Made by a program: the position numbers and the translations under genes. A stretch of DNA of 64,000 nt from Cupriavidus sp. AU9028 (GTDB lineage Bacteria; Pseudomonadota; Gammaproteobacteria; Burkholderiales; Burkholderiaceae). The notes under the pieces were generated by a model. The model was not told the DNA's origin, did no database searches, and worked only from the letters and a program-made list of their open reading frames with translations. The stretch's first letter is position 1. Every line of letters begins with the position of its first letter. The stretch covers positions 1-64,000 of the forward strand of contig NZ_JAIMCG010000019.1 of NCBI RefSeq assembly GCF_019795295.1, read 5' to 3'. Shown here one piece after another: positions 18,496-28,833 of this stretch.

Positions 18496-20919
18496 TCATT
18501 CGTAATGGTCGAACTGGGTCTGGGGGATCGGTGCCGCCACGGCGGGCGTGTAGCCCGGCACGTTCAACCTCAGGATATCCAGCGGATTGGAACCGATCTT
18601 GGACAGGCCGCGGAACTCCACCTGCAGGAAAATGCGGCCGTTGTAGCCCTGCTGTGTATTGCGGAAGCGCTGGTACGCCACCCGGCCAACCCAGCAGTCG
18701 GCCGCGTACTCGAGGCCGAGCAGCGTGTCGACCAGCTCCTTGCCGTTCAGGTCATAGGCCACCCGGCCGATGCCGTAGGCATTGCGCGTGATTGGCCACT
18801 GGCTGGAGATCTCGAACTGATCGATGGCGGTATTGTCCGTCACCGTGGTCGGCCGCCGGTAGCGGTAGCCCACGTTCAGCAGCTTGCGCGCCTCCGGCCG
18901 CCAGGCGAAGGCGATGTTCGATTGCACCACGCGGTCGTTCTCGGGGTTGTACTGCACGCCGAGATTGACATAGTAGCCACGGAACATCTGGATGGTGGTG
19001 GCGGCCAGCAGGTCCGAATAGCCACGCTTGACTGCCTCGTCGCTGGCGGTGCCGAACAGCTGCACGCGCTGGCCGTCGAAATCGAAGCGCTGCGCCAGCG
19101 TGCCGCGGAAGCGCTCGATACCGGTTTCGGTTTCGATCAGGCGAGTGGTGACACCGGCCGTCAGCTTGTTGTTGTCGGCGATGCGGTCATAGCCGGTGAA
19201 CGGGTTCTCGCTGAAGATCTGCCCGTAGCCGAAGTCGGACTGCACCGTGTCAAACAGCGGGAATGCGCTCTGATCGCGGAACGGCGTGTAGACGTAGAAC
19301 AGGCGCGGCTCCAGCGTCTGCAGGTAGTTCACGCCGAACAGCCGGCTGATGGTCGGCGCCTCGCGCTCGAAGGTCATGCCGGTATCCAGGCTGACCGTCG
19401 GCACCGTGCGCGTCAAGGTGTTGTCGCGGCCCGGCGTATTGCTGGACGGCTCCATCTGGTACTGCGTGGCGTTGAACATCACCTTGGGCGTGACGAACCA
19501 GCCGGCGCGCACGATCGGATAGCTGATCGAGGGCTGGATGAAGACGCGCTCGCCCTGCGGCTGCTGGAACCCGTCCGTCGTCAGCGGGATGCGGAAGCGC
19601 GTGTAGTCCGCTTCCACCTGCACGTCGAAACCGCCCCAGTTGTAGCGGGTGAAGCGGCCGTTCAGCTGCGGCACCCGCTCGTACGGGGGCTGGCTTGGCG
19701 CCAGCGTCTGGAACTTCTGCACGCGCGCCAGCACGGTGAAGTCCTGCCAGTTGTAGGTGACGCCGCCTTCCTGCACGTACTGGCGCAGCGTGGACTGCGC
19801 GACGGTGCGCGTCAGGTCGTCCGGATAGCGGTCGTCCGATACCCGGTTGACGTTCAAATAGGCGTTCAGGCCGGTGGCGAGGTTCTGCGAATGCTGGATC
19901 GAGTAGAGCCAGCGGTTCGTGTTGGTCTGCTTGTCGTTGGGCAGGAACTCGCCGCGAATGCGCCCGGAATAGCCGTCGCCGATATAGCGGAAGTCGCCGC
20001 CGAGCTGCGCGCCCCGGGTGGTCAGCACGCGCGGGTACAGCGTCAGGTCGCGGTTGGGCGCGATGTTGAAGTAGTACGGCACCGTCAGGTCGACACCCGA
20101 GCGCGAGCTGTAGGCCAGCAGCGGCGCCAGCACGCCGCTGCGGCGCTCGTCGTTCAGCGGGAAGCTGACCTGCGGCGCAGCCAGGATCGGCACGTCGAAG
20201 AAGCGCAGCACCGCGCCGTGCGCCGTGCCCACCTGGCGGTCGCTGTCCAGATCGAGCTGGCGCGCGCTGAAATACCAGTCGGCGTTGTCGGGCGAGCACG
20301 TCGTGTACGACGCGCGTTGCACCTTGCTGCGGCTGGGGTCGAGGAAGTCGATGCGCTCGGCCCGTCCGGAGCCGCCGGTCTGCTGGAAGTAGTAGTCCGG
20401 CGACAGCATGTAGCCTTCATTGGCCTCGATGCGCAGCTTCGCCTCCGGTCCCACCACCAGCGCGCCGTCGCGCGCCAGCCGCACGTTGCCGACCGCGTGG
20501 GCTTCGTCGGTGTCCTGATCGTAGCTGAGCCGGTCGCCCTTGACGACCGCGCCGCCACGGCGCAGCTCGGCATTGCCCTCCAGCTCCAGGCCGCGCTCGT
20601 TGTAGCCGCGAATGCGGTCGCCGGACACGAAGGTCGGCGCATCGCCGTCGGCATCCGGCCCGGCGCTCCAGGTCGCGGGCTCGGACAGGTAGGGAATCAG
20701 TTCACCGGAGGTCGGCGGCTTGCGCGGATCGCCGGCCGGCGCGGCTTCCTGCGGCGGGGCCGCCAGCGCGGGGATCGCGGAACCGACGGCCTGCCCCTGC
20801 GCCTGCGCTCCGATGGCCCATCCGGCCATTGCCAGCACCAGCGGCCGCAGCGCGTGGGCGGGCAGGCGGGCCGGCATCCGGATTGCTGTGTTCTTCGATG
20901 ATCGTGATAGTCGGGTCAT
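18496..20919 (-). CDS. lptD: LPS-assembly protein LptD
   Basis: LptD is the outer-membrane beta-barrel that, with LptE, inserts lipopolysaccharide into the outer leaflet. The 807-residue precursor has an N-terminal signal (AMAGWAIGAQAQG), an OstA/LptA-like periplasmic jellyroll (about 90-220), and a long C-terminal barrel domain with a GLSKIG-type end. Cysteines occur before and after the barrel (TTCSPDN and AADCWVG), as expected for the interdomain disulfide. It leads the leftward operon and is divergent from amgK. Confidence 0.95.
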   Translation of the reverse strand: MTRLSRSSKNTAIRMPARLPAHALRPLVLAMAGWAIGAQAQGQAVGSAIPALAAPPQEAAPAGDPRKPPTSGELIPYLSEPATWSAGPDADGDAPTFVSGDRIRGYNERGLELEGNAELRRGGAVVKGDRLSYDQDTDEAHAVGNVRLARDGALVVGPEAKLRIEANEGYMLSPDYYFQQTGGSGRAERIDFLDPSRSKVQRASYTTCSPDNADWYFSARQLDLDSDRQVGTAHGAVLRFFDVPILAAPQVSFPLNDERRSGVLAPLLAYSSRSGVDLTVPYYFNIAPNRDLTLYPRVLTTRGAQLGGDFRYIGDGYSGRIRGEFLPNDKQTNTNRWLYSIQHSQNLATGLNAYLNVNRVSDDRYPDDLTRTVAQSTLRQYVQEGGVTYNWQDFTVLARVQKFQTLAPSQPPYERVPQLNGRFTRYNWGGFDVQVEADYTRFRIPLTTDGFQQPQGERVFIQPSISYPIVRAGWFVTPKVMFNATQYQMEPSSNTPGRDNTLTRTVPTVSLDTGMTFEREAPTISRLFGVNYLQTLEPRLFYVYTPFRDQSAFPLFDTVQSDFGYGQIFSENPFTGYDRIADNNKLTAGVTTRLIETETGIERFRGTLAQRFDFDGQRVQLFGTASDEAVKRGYSDLLAATTIQMFRGYYVNLGVQYNPENDRVVQSNIAFAWRPEARKLLNVGYRYRRPTTVTDNTAIDQFEISSQWPITRNAYGIGRVAYDLNGKELVDTLLGLEYAADCWVGRVAYQRFRNTQQGYNGRIFLQVEFRGLSKIGSNPLDILRLNVPGYTPAVAAPIPQTQFDHYE

Positions 20920-21041
20920 GCGAGCGGTTGTCGGTCGAGCGGCGCGCCGGCTCCAGGGGAACCTCCGGCGCGCTTCCAGGCAGGGCTGTGGGGCGCGGCG
21001 GGACCCGGCAGTGGAGCCCCCGGCACCGTGTGCCGGTCGGG

Positions 21042-21047
21042 TATTAT
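21042..21047 (+). promoter_or_regulatory. -10 element for the amgK-azlCD-murU operon
   Basis: TATTAT lies 29 bases before the amgK ATG in the 156-base divergent spacer shared with lptD. It is the only AT-rich patch there and would give a leader of about 20 bases. No good -35 element is visible. Confidence 0.4.
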
Positions 21048-21075
21048 ACGGGGCAACTTATCGACCCTTTCCGGC

Positions 21076-22110
21076 ATGGCAGCACTTCCCACCGACCCGC
21101 GCCAGGACCAGCTCAAAGCGTGGGTGTCCGGACTCGCTCCGGCATGGTCCATCGATCCCGATTCCTGCGCCCCTGCTTCCGCGGACGCCAGCTTCCGGCG
21201 CTACTTCCGGCTGCGCAGCGCCAACCCCTCGCATCCGACCGTGATCGCGATGGACGCGCCGCCCTCGCACGAGGACTGCCGGCCCTTCCTGCATGTGGCG
21301 GGCCTGTTCGCGCAGGCCGGCGTCACCGTACCGCAGGTGCTCGCGCAGGATCTGTCGCAGGGCTTCCTGCTGCTGTCGGACCTGGGCAGTACCACTTATC
21401 TGTCGCGGCTGGACGTCACCAACGCCCGCGCGCTGTACGGCGATGCGGCGGCGGCGCTGGTCAAGCTGCAGCTGGCCACCCGCCCCGACGCCCTGCCTCC
21501 GTATGACCGGGCGCTGCTGCAGCGGGAGCTGGACCTGTTCCCCGAGTGGTACGTGCAAAAGCATCTGGGCGTGACGCTGGACGCCGGCCAGCAGGCCGAC
21601 CTGGCCGAAGTCATGCAGACGCTGATCGCCAACAACCTGGCGCAGCCGCAGGTCTACGTGCACCGCGACTACCACTCGCGCAACCTGATGGTGCTCGACG
21701 GGGAAGGCAACCCCGGCATTCTCGACTTCCAGGACGCGGTGATCGGCCCGATCACCTACGATGCGGTCTCGCTGTGGCGCGACGCCTATATCGAGTGGGA
21801 CGAGGAGCTGCAGCTGGACTGGCTGATCCGCTACTGGGAGCGCGCCCGCAAGGCCGGCCTGCCGGTCGCGGGCGATTTCGGCGAGTTCTACCGCGACTTC
21901 GAATGGATGGGCCTGCAGCGGCATCTGAAGGTGCTCGGCATCTTTGCCCGCCTGTACCACCGCGACGGCAAGGACGGCTACCTGGCCGACATGCCGCTGG
22001 TGCTCAAGTACGCGCGCTCGGTGGCCGGCCGCTACGGCGAGCTGCGCAAGCTGGTGCGCCTGTTCGATACGCTGGAGGGCGTGCAGCGCCCGGCCGGCTA
22101 CACCTTCTGA
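21076..22110 (+). CDS. amgK: Cell-wall amino-sugar kinase AmgK (APH-family phosphotransferase)
   Basis: AmgK phosphorylates recycled N-acetylmuramic acid and N-acetylglucosamine at the anomeric position in a pathway that bypasses de novo UDP-MurNAc synthesis. This 344-residue protein has the kinase catalytic loop H196-R-D198 to N203 (HRDYHSRN) and the metal-binding DFQD at about 217-220. The assignment over generic aminoglycoside phosphotransferase rests on the murU homologue three genes downstream. A longer frame to 21028 was rejected because it crosses the -10 element. The stop overlaps the azlC start. Confidence 0.85.
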   Translation: MAALPTDPRQDQLKAWVSGLAPAWSIDPDSCAPASADASFRRYFRLRSANPSHPTVIAMDAPPSHEDCRPFLHVAGLFAQAGVTVPQVLAQDLSQGFLLLSDLGSTTYLSRLDVTNARALYGDAAAALVKLQLATRPDALPPYDRALLQRELDLFPEWYVQKHLGVTLDAGQQADLAEVMQTLIANNLAQPQVYVHRDYHSRNLMVLDGEGNPGILDFQDAVIGPITYDAVSLWRDAYIEWDEELQLDWLIRYWERARKAGLPVAGDFGEFYRDFEWMGLQRHLKVLGIFARLYHRDGKDGYLADMPLVLKYARSVAGRYGELRKLVRLFDTLEGVQRPAGYTF

Positions 22111-22901
22111 TGGCTCCCGCGGGCGGCAGCCGCAGCCGCAGCGCCGAGTGGTGGGCGGGCGTGCGCGCGCTCGCGCCGATGCTGCTCGGCGTGATGCCGT
22201 TCGGCCTGATCTACGGGGTGCTGGCAGTCGGTGCCGGCATGCCGGCGTGGCTGGCCTGCGCGATGAGCGCGATCGTCTTCGGCGGCGCCTCGCAGATGAT
22301 CCTGACCCAACTGTGGGCGGCGGGCACCCCGGCGGCGGTGGTCGCGGCCACGGTGGCGATGGTCAACCTGCGGCACGCGCTGTATTCGGCGACGATGGCG
22401 CCGGCGCTGGCCCACCTGCCGGCGCGCTGGAAAGCCCTGCTTGCCTATCTGCTGACCGACGAGGCGTTTGCCGCGATGACGCGCCGGCTCGGCGAGCCGG
22501 ACGCGCAAAGCCCGTATCGCCACTGGTACTTCTTCGGCGCCGGCGCTTCGCTGTGGGCCAGCTGGCAGCTGTCGACGCTGGCCGGCGTGCTGGTCGGCGC
22601 GCAGGTGCCGCGCCACTGGCCGCTCGACTTCTTCCTGCCGCTGACGTTCATCGGCATCATCGTGCCGGGGCTGCGGCATCGCGCTCATGTCGGCGCCGCG
22701 GTCACCGCCAGCGCCCTGGCGGTCGCCTGCTTCGCCATGCCGCACAAGCTGGGGCTGATGGTGGCGGCACTGGGCGGCATCGCCGTCGGCATGCTGCTGC
22801 TCGGCAGCGGCGGCGGGCGTCGGCAGGGCGCCGACGAGCGCCCCGACGCCGCGCCGCCCACCGACGAGCGCGACCGCCGCGCCGCGGAGCGTGCCGCATG
22901 A
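22110..22901 (+). CDS. azlC: AzlC-family branched-chain amino acid exporter, large subunit
   Basis: This 263-residue inner-membrane protein belongs to the AzlC/YgaZ family, which with AzlD/YgaH exports branched-chain amino acids. Family features are MPFGLIYGVLA, FGGASQMILTQLW and NLRHALYSATMAP, and about six to eight membrane segments are present. The C-terminal 35 residues are charged and low-complexity. The start ATG overlaps the amgK stop, and the stop overlaps azlD, so the operon is translationally coupled. Confidence 0.9.
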   Translation: MAPAGGSRSRSAEWWAGVRALAPMLLGVMPFGLIYGVLAVGAGMPAWLACAMSAIVFGGASQMILTQLWAAGTPAAVVAATVAMVNLRHALYSATMAPALAHLPARWKALLAYLLTDEAFAAMTRRLGEPDAQSPYRHWYFFGAGASLWASWQLSTLAGVLVGAQVPRHWPLDFFLPLTFIGIIVPGLRHRAHVGAAVTASALAVACFAMPHKLGLMVAALGGIAVGMLLLGSGGGRRQGADERPDAAPPTDERDRRAAERAA

Positions 22902-23221
22902 GCCCGTGGATGCTGCTCGGCGTGATGGTGGCCGCCGGTCTGGCGACCTACCTGATCCGCCTGTCCTTCATTGCCATCGAAGGCCGGCTGCGGCTGCCGC
23001 CTTGGTTTCGCACCGCGCTGCAGTTCGTGCCCGCGGCGATGCTGTCCGCGCTGATCGCCCCCGACCTGCTGATGCGCGATGGCGCGCTGGCGCTGTCGCC
23101 GGACAACACGCGCCTGCTCGCCGGCCTGCTTGCCATCGTCATCGCCGCCTGGACCCGCAGCGTGGCCTGGACCATTGCCGGCGGCATGGCTGCCCTGCTG
23201 CTGTTGGAGATGCTGTTTTGA
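22898..23221 (+). CDS. azlD: AzlD-family branched-chain amino acid exporter, small subunit
   Basis: This 107-residue protein has three to four hydrophobic segments and matches the AzlD/YgaH small subunit. The N-terminal helix contains LATYLIRLSF and the end is WTIAGGMAALLLLEMLF. The ATG overlaps the azlC stop. Its own stop overlaps the TTG start of murU. The context supports a heterodimeric exporter with AzlC; the substrate is inferred from the family. Confidence 0.88.
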   Translation: MSPWMLLGVMVAAGLATYLIRLSFIAIEGRLRLPPWFRTALQFVPAAMLSALIAPDLLMRDGALALSPDNTRLLAGLLAIVIAAWTRSVAWTIAGGMAALLLLEMLF

Positions 23222-23946
23222 AAGCGATGATCTTCGCCGCCGGACGCGGCGAGCGCATGCGGCCATTGACCGATACCTGCCCCAAGCCGCTGTTGCCGGT
23301 CGGCGGCAAGCCGCTGATCGTGCGCACCATCGAAGCGCTGGTGCGCGCCGGACTGACCGATATCGTCATCAATCATGCCTGGCTGGGCGCGCAGATCGAG
23401 CAGGCGCTCGGCGACGGCAGCCGCTTCGGCGCCACCATCGCCTGGTCGGCGGAAGGCGCCGAGGGGCTGGAAACCGCCGGCGGCATCGCGCGCGCCATGC
23501 CGCTGCTGCGGCCCGTGCCGGGCCGGGACGATGCCACCGGGGAGGTCTTCCTGGCGGTATCGGGCGACATCTTCTGCGATTTCGACTTCCGCACGCTGCT
23601 GCCGGTGGCCCGGCGCATGGCCGGCGCCGCGCGGCCCGGCATGCATCTGGTGATGGTGCCCAATCCCCCCTTTCATCCGCAGGGCGACTTCGCGCTGGAC
23701 GACTCGGGCCGGCTGTGGCTGCCGGCCGACGCGCCGGCCGAAGGCGTGCAGACGCTGACCTTCGGCAACATCGGGCTGTACGACCTGCGCACCTTCGCCG
23801 ACATCGAGCCGGGGCGCAAGATCGCCATGACGCCCTACTACCGCGCCGCCATCGCGGCCGGCCTGGCCAGCGGCGAGCGCTACGACGGCCGCTGGGAAAA
23901 CGTCGGCACGCCGGCCCAGCTTGCCGCGCTCGACGCGCAGCTGTAG
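23218..23946 (+). CDS. murU: MurNAc-alpha-1-phosphate uridylyltransferase
   Basis: MurU makes UDP-MurNAc from MurNAc-1-phosphate, the product of AmgK. This 242-residue nucleotidyltransferase has the signature MIFAAGRGERMRPLT followed by PKPLLPVGGKPL, and ends near GRWENVGTPAQL, typical of MurU/HddC-like enzymes. TTG at 23218 was chosen because it overlaps the azlD stop; an ATG at 23227 would trim three residues. With amgK and anmK (41338) it supports a complete anhydromuropeptide recycling route. Confidence 0.88.
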   Translation: MKAMIFAAGRGERMRPLTDTCPKPLLPVGGKPLIVRTIEALVRAGLTDIVINHAWLGAQIEQALGDGSRFGATIAWSAEGAEGLETAGGIARAMPLLRPVPGRDDATGEVFLAVSGDIFCDFDFRTLLPVARRMAGAARPGMHLVMVPNPPFHPQGDFALDDSGRLWLPADAPAEGVQTLTFGNIGLYDLRTFADIEPGRKIAMTPYYRAAIAAGLASGERYDGRWENVGTPAQLAALDAQL

Positions 23947-23968
23947 CGGGGCGCGCCGCCAGCGGCGT

Positions 23969-23974
23969 TAGAAT
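23969..23974 (+). promoter_or_regulatory. -10-like element for pepP
   Basis: TAGAAT lies 34 bases before the pepP start, in the short spacer after murU. The same TAGAAT form appears before glyQ. No clear -35 element is present, so this rests on position and sequence alone. Confidence 0.35.
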
Positions 23975-24008
23975 CGGGCCATTCCCCGCAACTTGGAACG
24001 GCCCTCAC

Positions 24009-25390
<1,382 letters not shown>

Positions 25391-25394
<4 letters not shown>

Positions 25395-25939
25395 GTGGGT
25401 GGATTCGCAAGCTCTTTGGCCGGGCACAGGAGGCAACCGACGCACAGGCGCCGGCCCAGCCCTTTATCGTCAATCTGTTCGACGACTGCGTGGTGGTGCA
25501 CCGCCCCGACGGCCAGCGCGAGGAAGTCCAGTGGCAACATCTGGCCAGCGTGGTGGTACGCGTCTCCGCGCGCGCCCCGTGGACCGGTCGCGCCTGGCTG
25601 ATCCTGCCCGGCGACGTCGGCGCCGACGGACGCCAGCAGGGCTGCGTGGCGCCGTTTGACGCCATGAACTTCGACACGCTGCTCACCCGGCTGCAGGCCC
25701 TCCCCGGCTTCGACCGGGCCGCGCTGGACCAGGCGCTGGACGACGCCCGTGCCGGCAAGACCCGCGCCGATACGGTTTGCTGGGACCGCGCGCAGTCCAT
25801 CGCCGCGGCGGAACAGCCCGTGGAACAGCCCACGATGCAGCACGCGGCGGCGCCGCACGCCGCCGCGCCGGCTGCACACCAGCCATTCGACCCGGCTGGT
25901 GCCATCAGGGGGACGACCGATGACAGGACCGCAAACTGA
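25391..25939 (+). CDS. Conserved-looking protein of unknown function between pepP and ubiH
   Basis: This 182-residue protein was not assigned to a family. It starts with a short basic helix (MSGWIRKLFGRA), then has a compact region with PFIVNLFDDCVVVHRPDG and REEVQWQHLASVVVRV that reads as beta-rich. A Trp/Asp-containing segment ends near residue 135, and the tail is Gln/Ala/His-rich. No signal or membrane segment is visible. The gene overlaps pepP by 4 bases and the next gene by 20 bases, so it is clearly cotranslated. Confidence 0.75.
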
Positions 25940-27176
25940 CCTTGCCGCCGAGCCGGTGCTGCTGCTCGCCGACGATGGCTCGATCGATGTCGCCATCATC
26001 GGCGGGGGGCCGGTGGGCCTTGCCCTCGCTACTCGGCTGCTGCTCGCCACCCCGTGGCGGGTGGCGCTGATCGACGCGGCCACCCCGGCGCGCGCGTTGC
26101 GCGATCCGCGCTCGATCGCGCTGTCGCATGGCAGCCGCGAACTGCTGGCGCAGATCGGCGCCTGGCCCGGGGCGGTCACGCCGATCGAGACCATCCATGT
26201 GTCGCAACGCGGCAGCTTCGGCCACGTCAAGCTGCGGCACGAGGACTACGGCATCCCGGCACTGGGTTATGTGGTGCGCTACGGCGACCTGTGCGCGAGC
26301 ATCGAACAGGCGCTCGCCCGTGCGGCGTCCAGCGGGCGGCTGGTGCGGGTGCAGGAGACGCGCATCGACAAGGTGGAACAGCCCGCCGGCAACGAGGCGG
26401 CGGGCATGGTGCGGCTGCATGGCACCGGCGCGGACGGCAAGCCGGTGGCGCTCGCCGCCACGCTGGCGGTGCAGGCCGAGGGCGGCCTGTTCCATGAACG
26501 GCGCACCCAGGCGGCACGGCATGGCGGCCGCAATCGCGATTACGGCCAGACCGCCATCGTCTCCCACGTACGGTGCTCCCGGCCGATGCCTGGGTGGGCC
26601 TTCGAGCGTTTCACCGCGCAGGGGCCGCTGGCGCTGCTGCCGCATGACCTGCCGGAGGCCGAAGGCGGCGCGGGCTATGCGCTGGTCTGGTGCTGCGCGC
26701 CCGACGAGGCGGCGCGGCGCCTCGCACTGCCCGAGCCGGTCTTCCTGGCGGAACTGGAGCAGACCTTCGGCCCGCGGATGGGGCGCTTTGTCTGGACCGG
26801 CAAGCGGCACGCATTCCCGCTCGGACTGCAGGCGGCCGAACTGACCGTCGAGGGCCGCGTCGTCGCCATCGGCAACGCCGCGCAGACGCTGCACCCGGTG
26901 GCCGGACAGGGCCTCAATCTCGGCCTGCGCGATGCCTTTGCGCTGGCCGACGAGCTGCGCACCGCCTGCACGCCCGCGACGCTGGCGTCGTTCGCCAGCC
27001 GCCACCGGCTCGATCGCGCGGTGACCATCGGCGTGACGGACCTGCTGCCCCGCACCTTCGGGGTCGGCGGGCCGCTGGCGGCCCATGTGCGGGGCGCCGG
27101 GCTGGCCGCGCTGGCCTGCTTCGCGCCGCTGCGCGACGCGCTGGCGCACCAGATGATCTACGGCATGCGGCGCTGA
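25920..27176 (+). CDS. ubiH: UbiH/UbiF/COQ6-family FAD-dependent ubiquinone hydroxylase
   Basis: This 418-residue flavoprotein monooxygenase is expected to hydroxylate the ubiquinone precursor ring. The FAD fingerprint VAIIGGGPVGLALA lies near residues 24-37. The second FAD motif is the GRVVAIGNAAQTLHPVAGQ region near residue 310, and the middle carries RDPRSIALSHGS, typical of UbiH. Position specificity among UbiH, UbiF and UbiI types cannot be told from sequence alone. The pepP neighbourhood favours ubiH. It overlaps the preceding gene by 20 bases. Confidence 0.85.
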   Translation: MTGPQTDLAAEPVLLLADDGSIDVAIIGGGPVGLALATRLLLATPWRVALIDAATPARALRDPRSIALSHGSRELLAQIGAWPGAVTPIETIHVSQRGSFGHVKLRHEDYGIPALGYVVRYGDLCASIEQALARAASSGRLVRVQETRIDKVEQPAGNEAAGMVRLHGTGADGKPVALAATLAVQAEGGLFHERRTQAARHGGRNRDYGQTAIVSHVRCSRPMPGWAFERFTAQGPLALLPHDLPEAEGGAGYALVWCCAPDEAARRLALPEPVFLAELEQTFGPRMGRFVWTGKRHAFPLGLQAAELTVEGRVVAIGNAAQTLHPVAGQGLNLGLRDAFALADELRTACTPATLASFASRHRLDRAVTIGVTDLLPRTFGVGGPLAAHVRGAGLAALACFAPLRDALAHQMIYGMRR

Positions 27177-27264
27177 CGCCGTGGCGACGGCCTGCTCTGC
27201 CGTCCGGCGCCCGGCCCCCTGCACCCCTGCCGCCGCCCGCGCAACAGCGGCCCTTGCTCATTTA

Positions 27265-27294
27265 TTGGGCAGCGGGCCGGTTTAGCGGTAAAAT
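27265..27294 (+). promoter_or_regulatory. Promoter for dusB-fis-purH
   Basis: TTGGGC at 27265-27270 and TAAAAT at 27289-27294 are separated by 18 bases, a good sigma-70 pair. A G/C-rich run (CCCGCCC) follows at the expected start point, as in stringently controlled promoters. Transcription would begin near 27301. Confidence 0.6.
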
Positions 27295-27540
27295 CCCGCC
27301 CTCGCGCCAGGCCGGAGCTGACCGCCGGGGGCAATCGCCACCGGAAACGGCTTCCCGCCGCCGCCAGCGGTGTCCGTGGCCATTCCTGCTCGCGCGCCGC
27401 GCCAGCGATGCATCCGGCCCAGCCCTGGCTGATCCGCCTGCATTGCGCAGCCCCGAACGCCGCCGTTACCCCGACGCCACTCGCCCCAGCGGCTGCGCCG
27501 GTGTCCCGGCATTTCCGCCAACGCCAGCCGGACCGCCGCC
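27295..27540 (+). other. Long untranslated leader of dusB
   Basis: About 240 bases lie between the predicted start point and the GTG of dusB. No conserved riboswitch or convincing coding frame was recognised. The stretch is GC-rich and Ala/Pro-biased in all frames, and may carry growth-phase or stringent control of the dusB-fis message. Confidence 0.35.
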
Positions 27541-28587
27541 GTGCAAATCGGACCCCATCGACTTCGCAACAACCTGTTCGTCGCGCCCATGGCCGGCGTC
27601 ACCGACCGTCCGTTCCGCCAGCTGTGCAAGCGGCTGGGCGCGGGGTACGCGGTATCGGAGATGGTGGCGTCCAACGCGCAGCTGTGGAAGAGCGAGAAGA
27701 CCATGCGCCGCGCCAACCATGCCGGCGAGGTCGAGCCGATCTCGGTGCAGATCGCCGGGGCCGAGCCGGGGATGATGGCCGAGGCGGCACGCTACAACGT
27801 GGACCGTGGCGCGCAGATCATCGACATCAACATGGGGTGCCCGGCCAAGAAGGTCTGCAACGTCGCGGCCGGATCGGCGCTGCTGCAGAACGAACCGCTG
27901 GTGGCCCGCATCGTCGAGGCGGTGGTGGGCGCGGTCGGCGACCGCGTGCCAGTCACGCTGAAGATCCGCACCGGCTGGGACCGCGAGCACCGCAATGCGC
28001 TGCGCGTGGCCCGCATTGCCGAGCAGTCGGGCATCAGCATGCTGACCGTGCACGGGCGCACCCGCGCCGATCTCTACCATGGCGAGGCCGAGTACGAGAC
28101 CATCGCCGCGGTGAAGGCGGCCGCGTCGATCCCGGTGGTCGCCAACGGCGACATCGACTCGCCGCAGAAGGCGCGCCATGTGCTGGCCGTGACTGGCGCC
28201 GACGCCATCATGATCGGCCGCGCGGCGCAGGGACGCCCCTGGCTGTTTCGCGAGATCGAACATTTCCTGGCGACGGGCGGCCTGCTGCCGCCGCCCGAGG
28301 TGGCGGAGATCCGCGCCATCATGAACGAGCATCTCGAGGACCATTACGCCTTCTACGGCGAATTCACCGGCGTGCGCACCGCGCGCAAGCACATTGCCTG
28401 GTACACGCGCGGCCTGAAGGGCGCGAACCTGTTCCGGCACCGGATGAACACGCTGGAGAGCACCGCCGAGCAGCTCGCCGCGGTCAATGCGTTCTTCGAC
28501 GAACAGGCGGCGCTGTCCGACCGGCTGGTCTACGACCAGACCGACGAGGCGCAACAGAACACCAACAAGGAGCTGCTGGCAGCATGA
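27541..28587 (+). CDS. dusB: tRNA-dihydrouridine synthase B
   Basis: DusB is an FMN enzyme that reduces uridines in the tRNA D-loop. The 348-residue TIM-barrel protein begins with a GTG codon (MQIGPHRLRNNLFVAPMAG). It carries the catalytic cysteine in DINMGCPAKKVC, the HGRTRADLY segment and the FMN-phosphate loop IMIGRAAQGRPW. A C-terminal helical domain follows. The stop overlaps the fis start, the conserved dusB-fis operon of gamma- and betaproteobacteria. Confidence 0.95.
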   Translation: MQIGPHRLRNNLFVAPMAGVTDRPFRQLCKRLGAGYAVSEMVASNAQLWKSEKTMRRANHAGEVEPISVQIAGAEPGMMAEAARYNVDRGAQIIDINMGCPAKKVCNVAAGSALLQNEPLVARIVEAVVGAVGDRVPVTLKIRTGWDREHRNALRVARIAEQSGISMLTVHGRTRADLYHGEAEYETIAAVKAAASIPVVANGDIDSPQKARHVLAVTGADAIMIGRAAQGRPWLFREIEHFLATGGLLPPPEVAEIRAIMNEHLEDHYAFYGEFTGVRTARKHIAWYTRGLKGANLFRHRMNTLESTAEQLAAVNAFFDEQAALSDRLVYDQTDEAQQNTNKELLAA

Positions 28588-28817
28588 GCCGCAACGCCAT
28601 CGACCAATGCATCCGGGACAGCCTGAGCGCGTATTTCCGGGACCTGGACGGCGAGCAGCCGTCCAATATGTACGACATGGTGCTGGAGGCCGTCGAGCGG
28701 CCGCTGCTGGAAACGGTCATGGCGCGTACCGACCGCAACCAGTCGCTGGCCGCCGCCTACCTTGGCATCAATCGCAATACGCTGCGCAAGAAGCTGCAGC
28801 AACACGGTTTACTTTGA
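28584..28817 (+). CDS. fis: Fis-family nucleoid protein
   Basis: Fis is a DNA-bending nucleoid protein. This is a short 77-residue form, as usual for betaproteobacteria (E. coli Fis has 98). The C-terminal helix-turn-helix is clear: [20 protein letters not shown]. The central helix begins [14 protein letters not shown]. The ATG overlaps the dusB stop and purH follows after 16 bases, placing a growth-rate regulator upstream of a purine gene. Confidence 0.93.
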   Translation: MSRNAIDQCIRDSLSAYFRDLDGEQPSNMYDMVLEAVERPLLETVMARTDRNQSLAAAYLGINRNTLRKKLQQHGLL

Positions 28818-28833
28818 AGCGTCCCTCCCCACC

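Noticed and set aside
18505-20901. A 798-codon rightward open frame opposite lptD
   Set aside because: It mirrors the lptD reading frame on the other strand, is rich in Arg/Ala/Val with no domain, and is a codon-bias shadow.
22445-23676. Leftward frames opposite azlCD and murU
   Set aside because: The rightward frames form a tightly overlapping operon with recognised families. The leftward ones have no motif.
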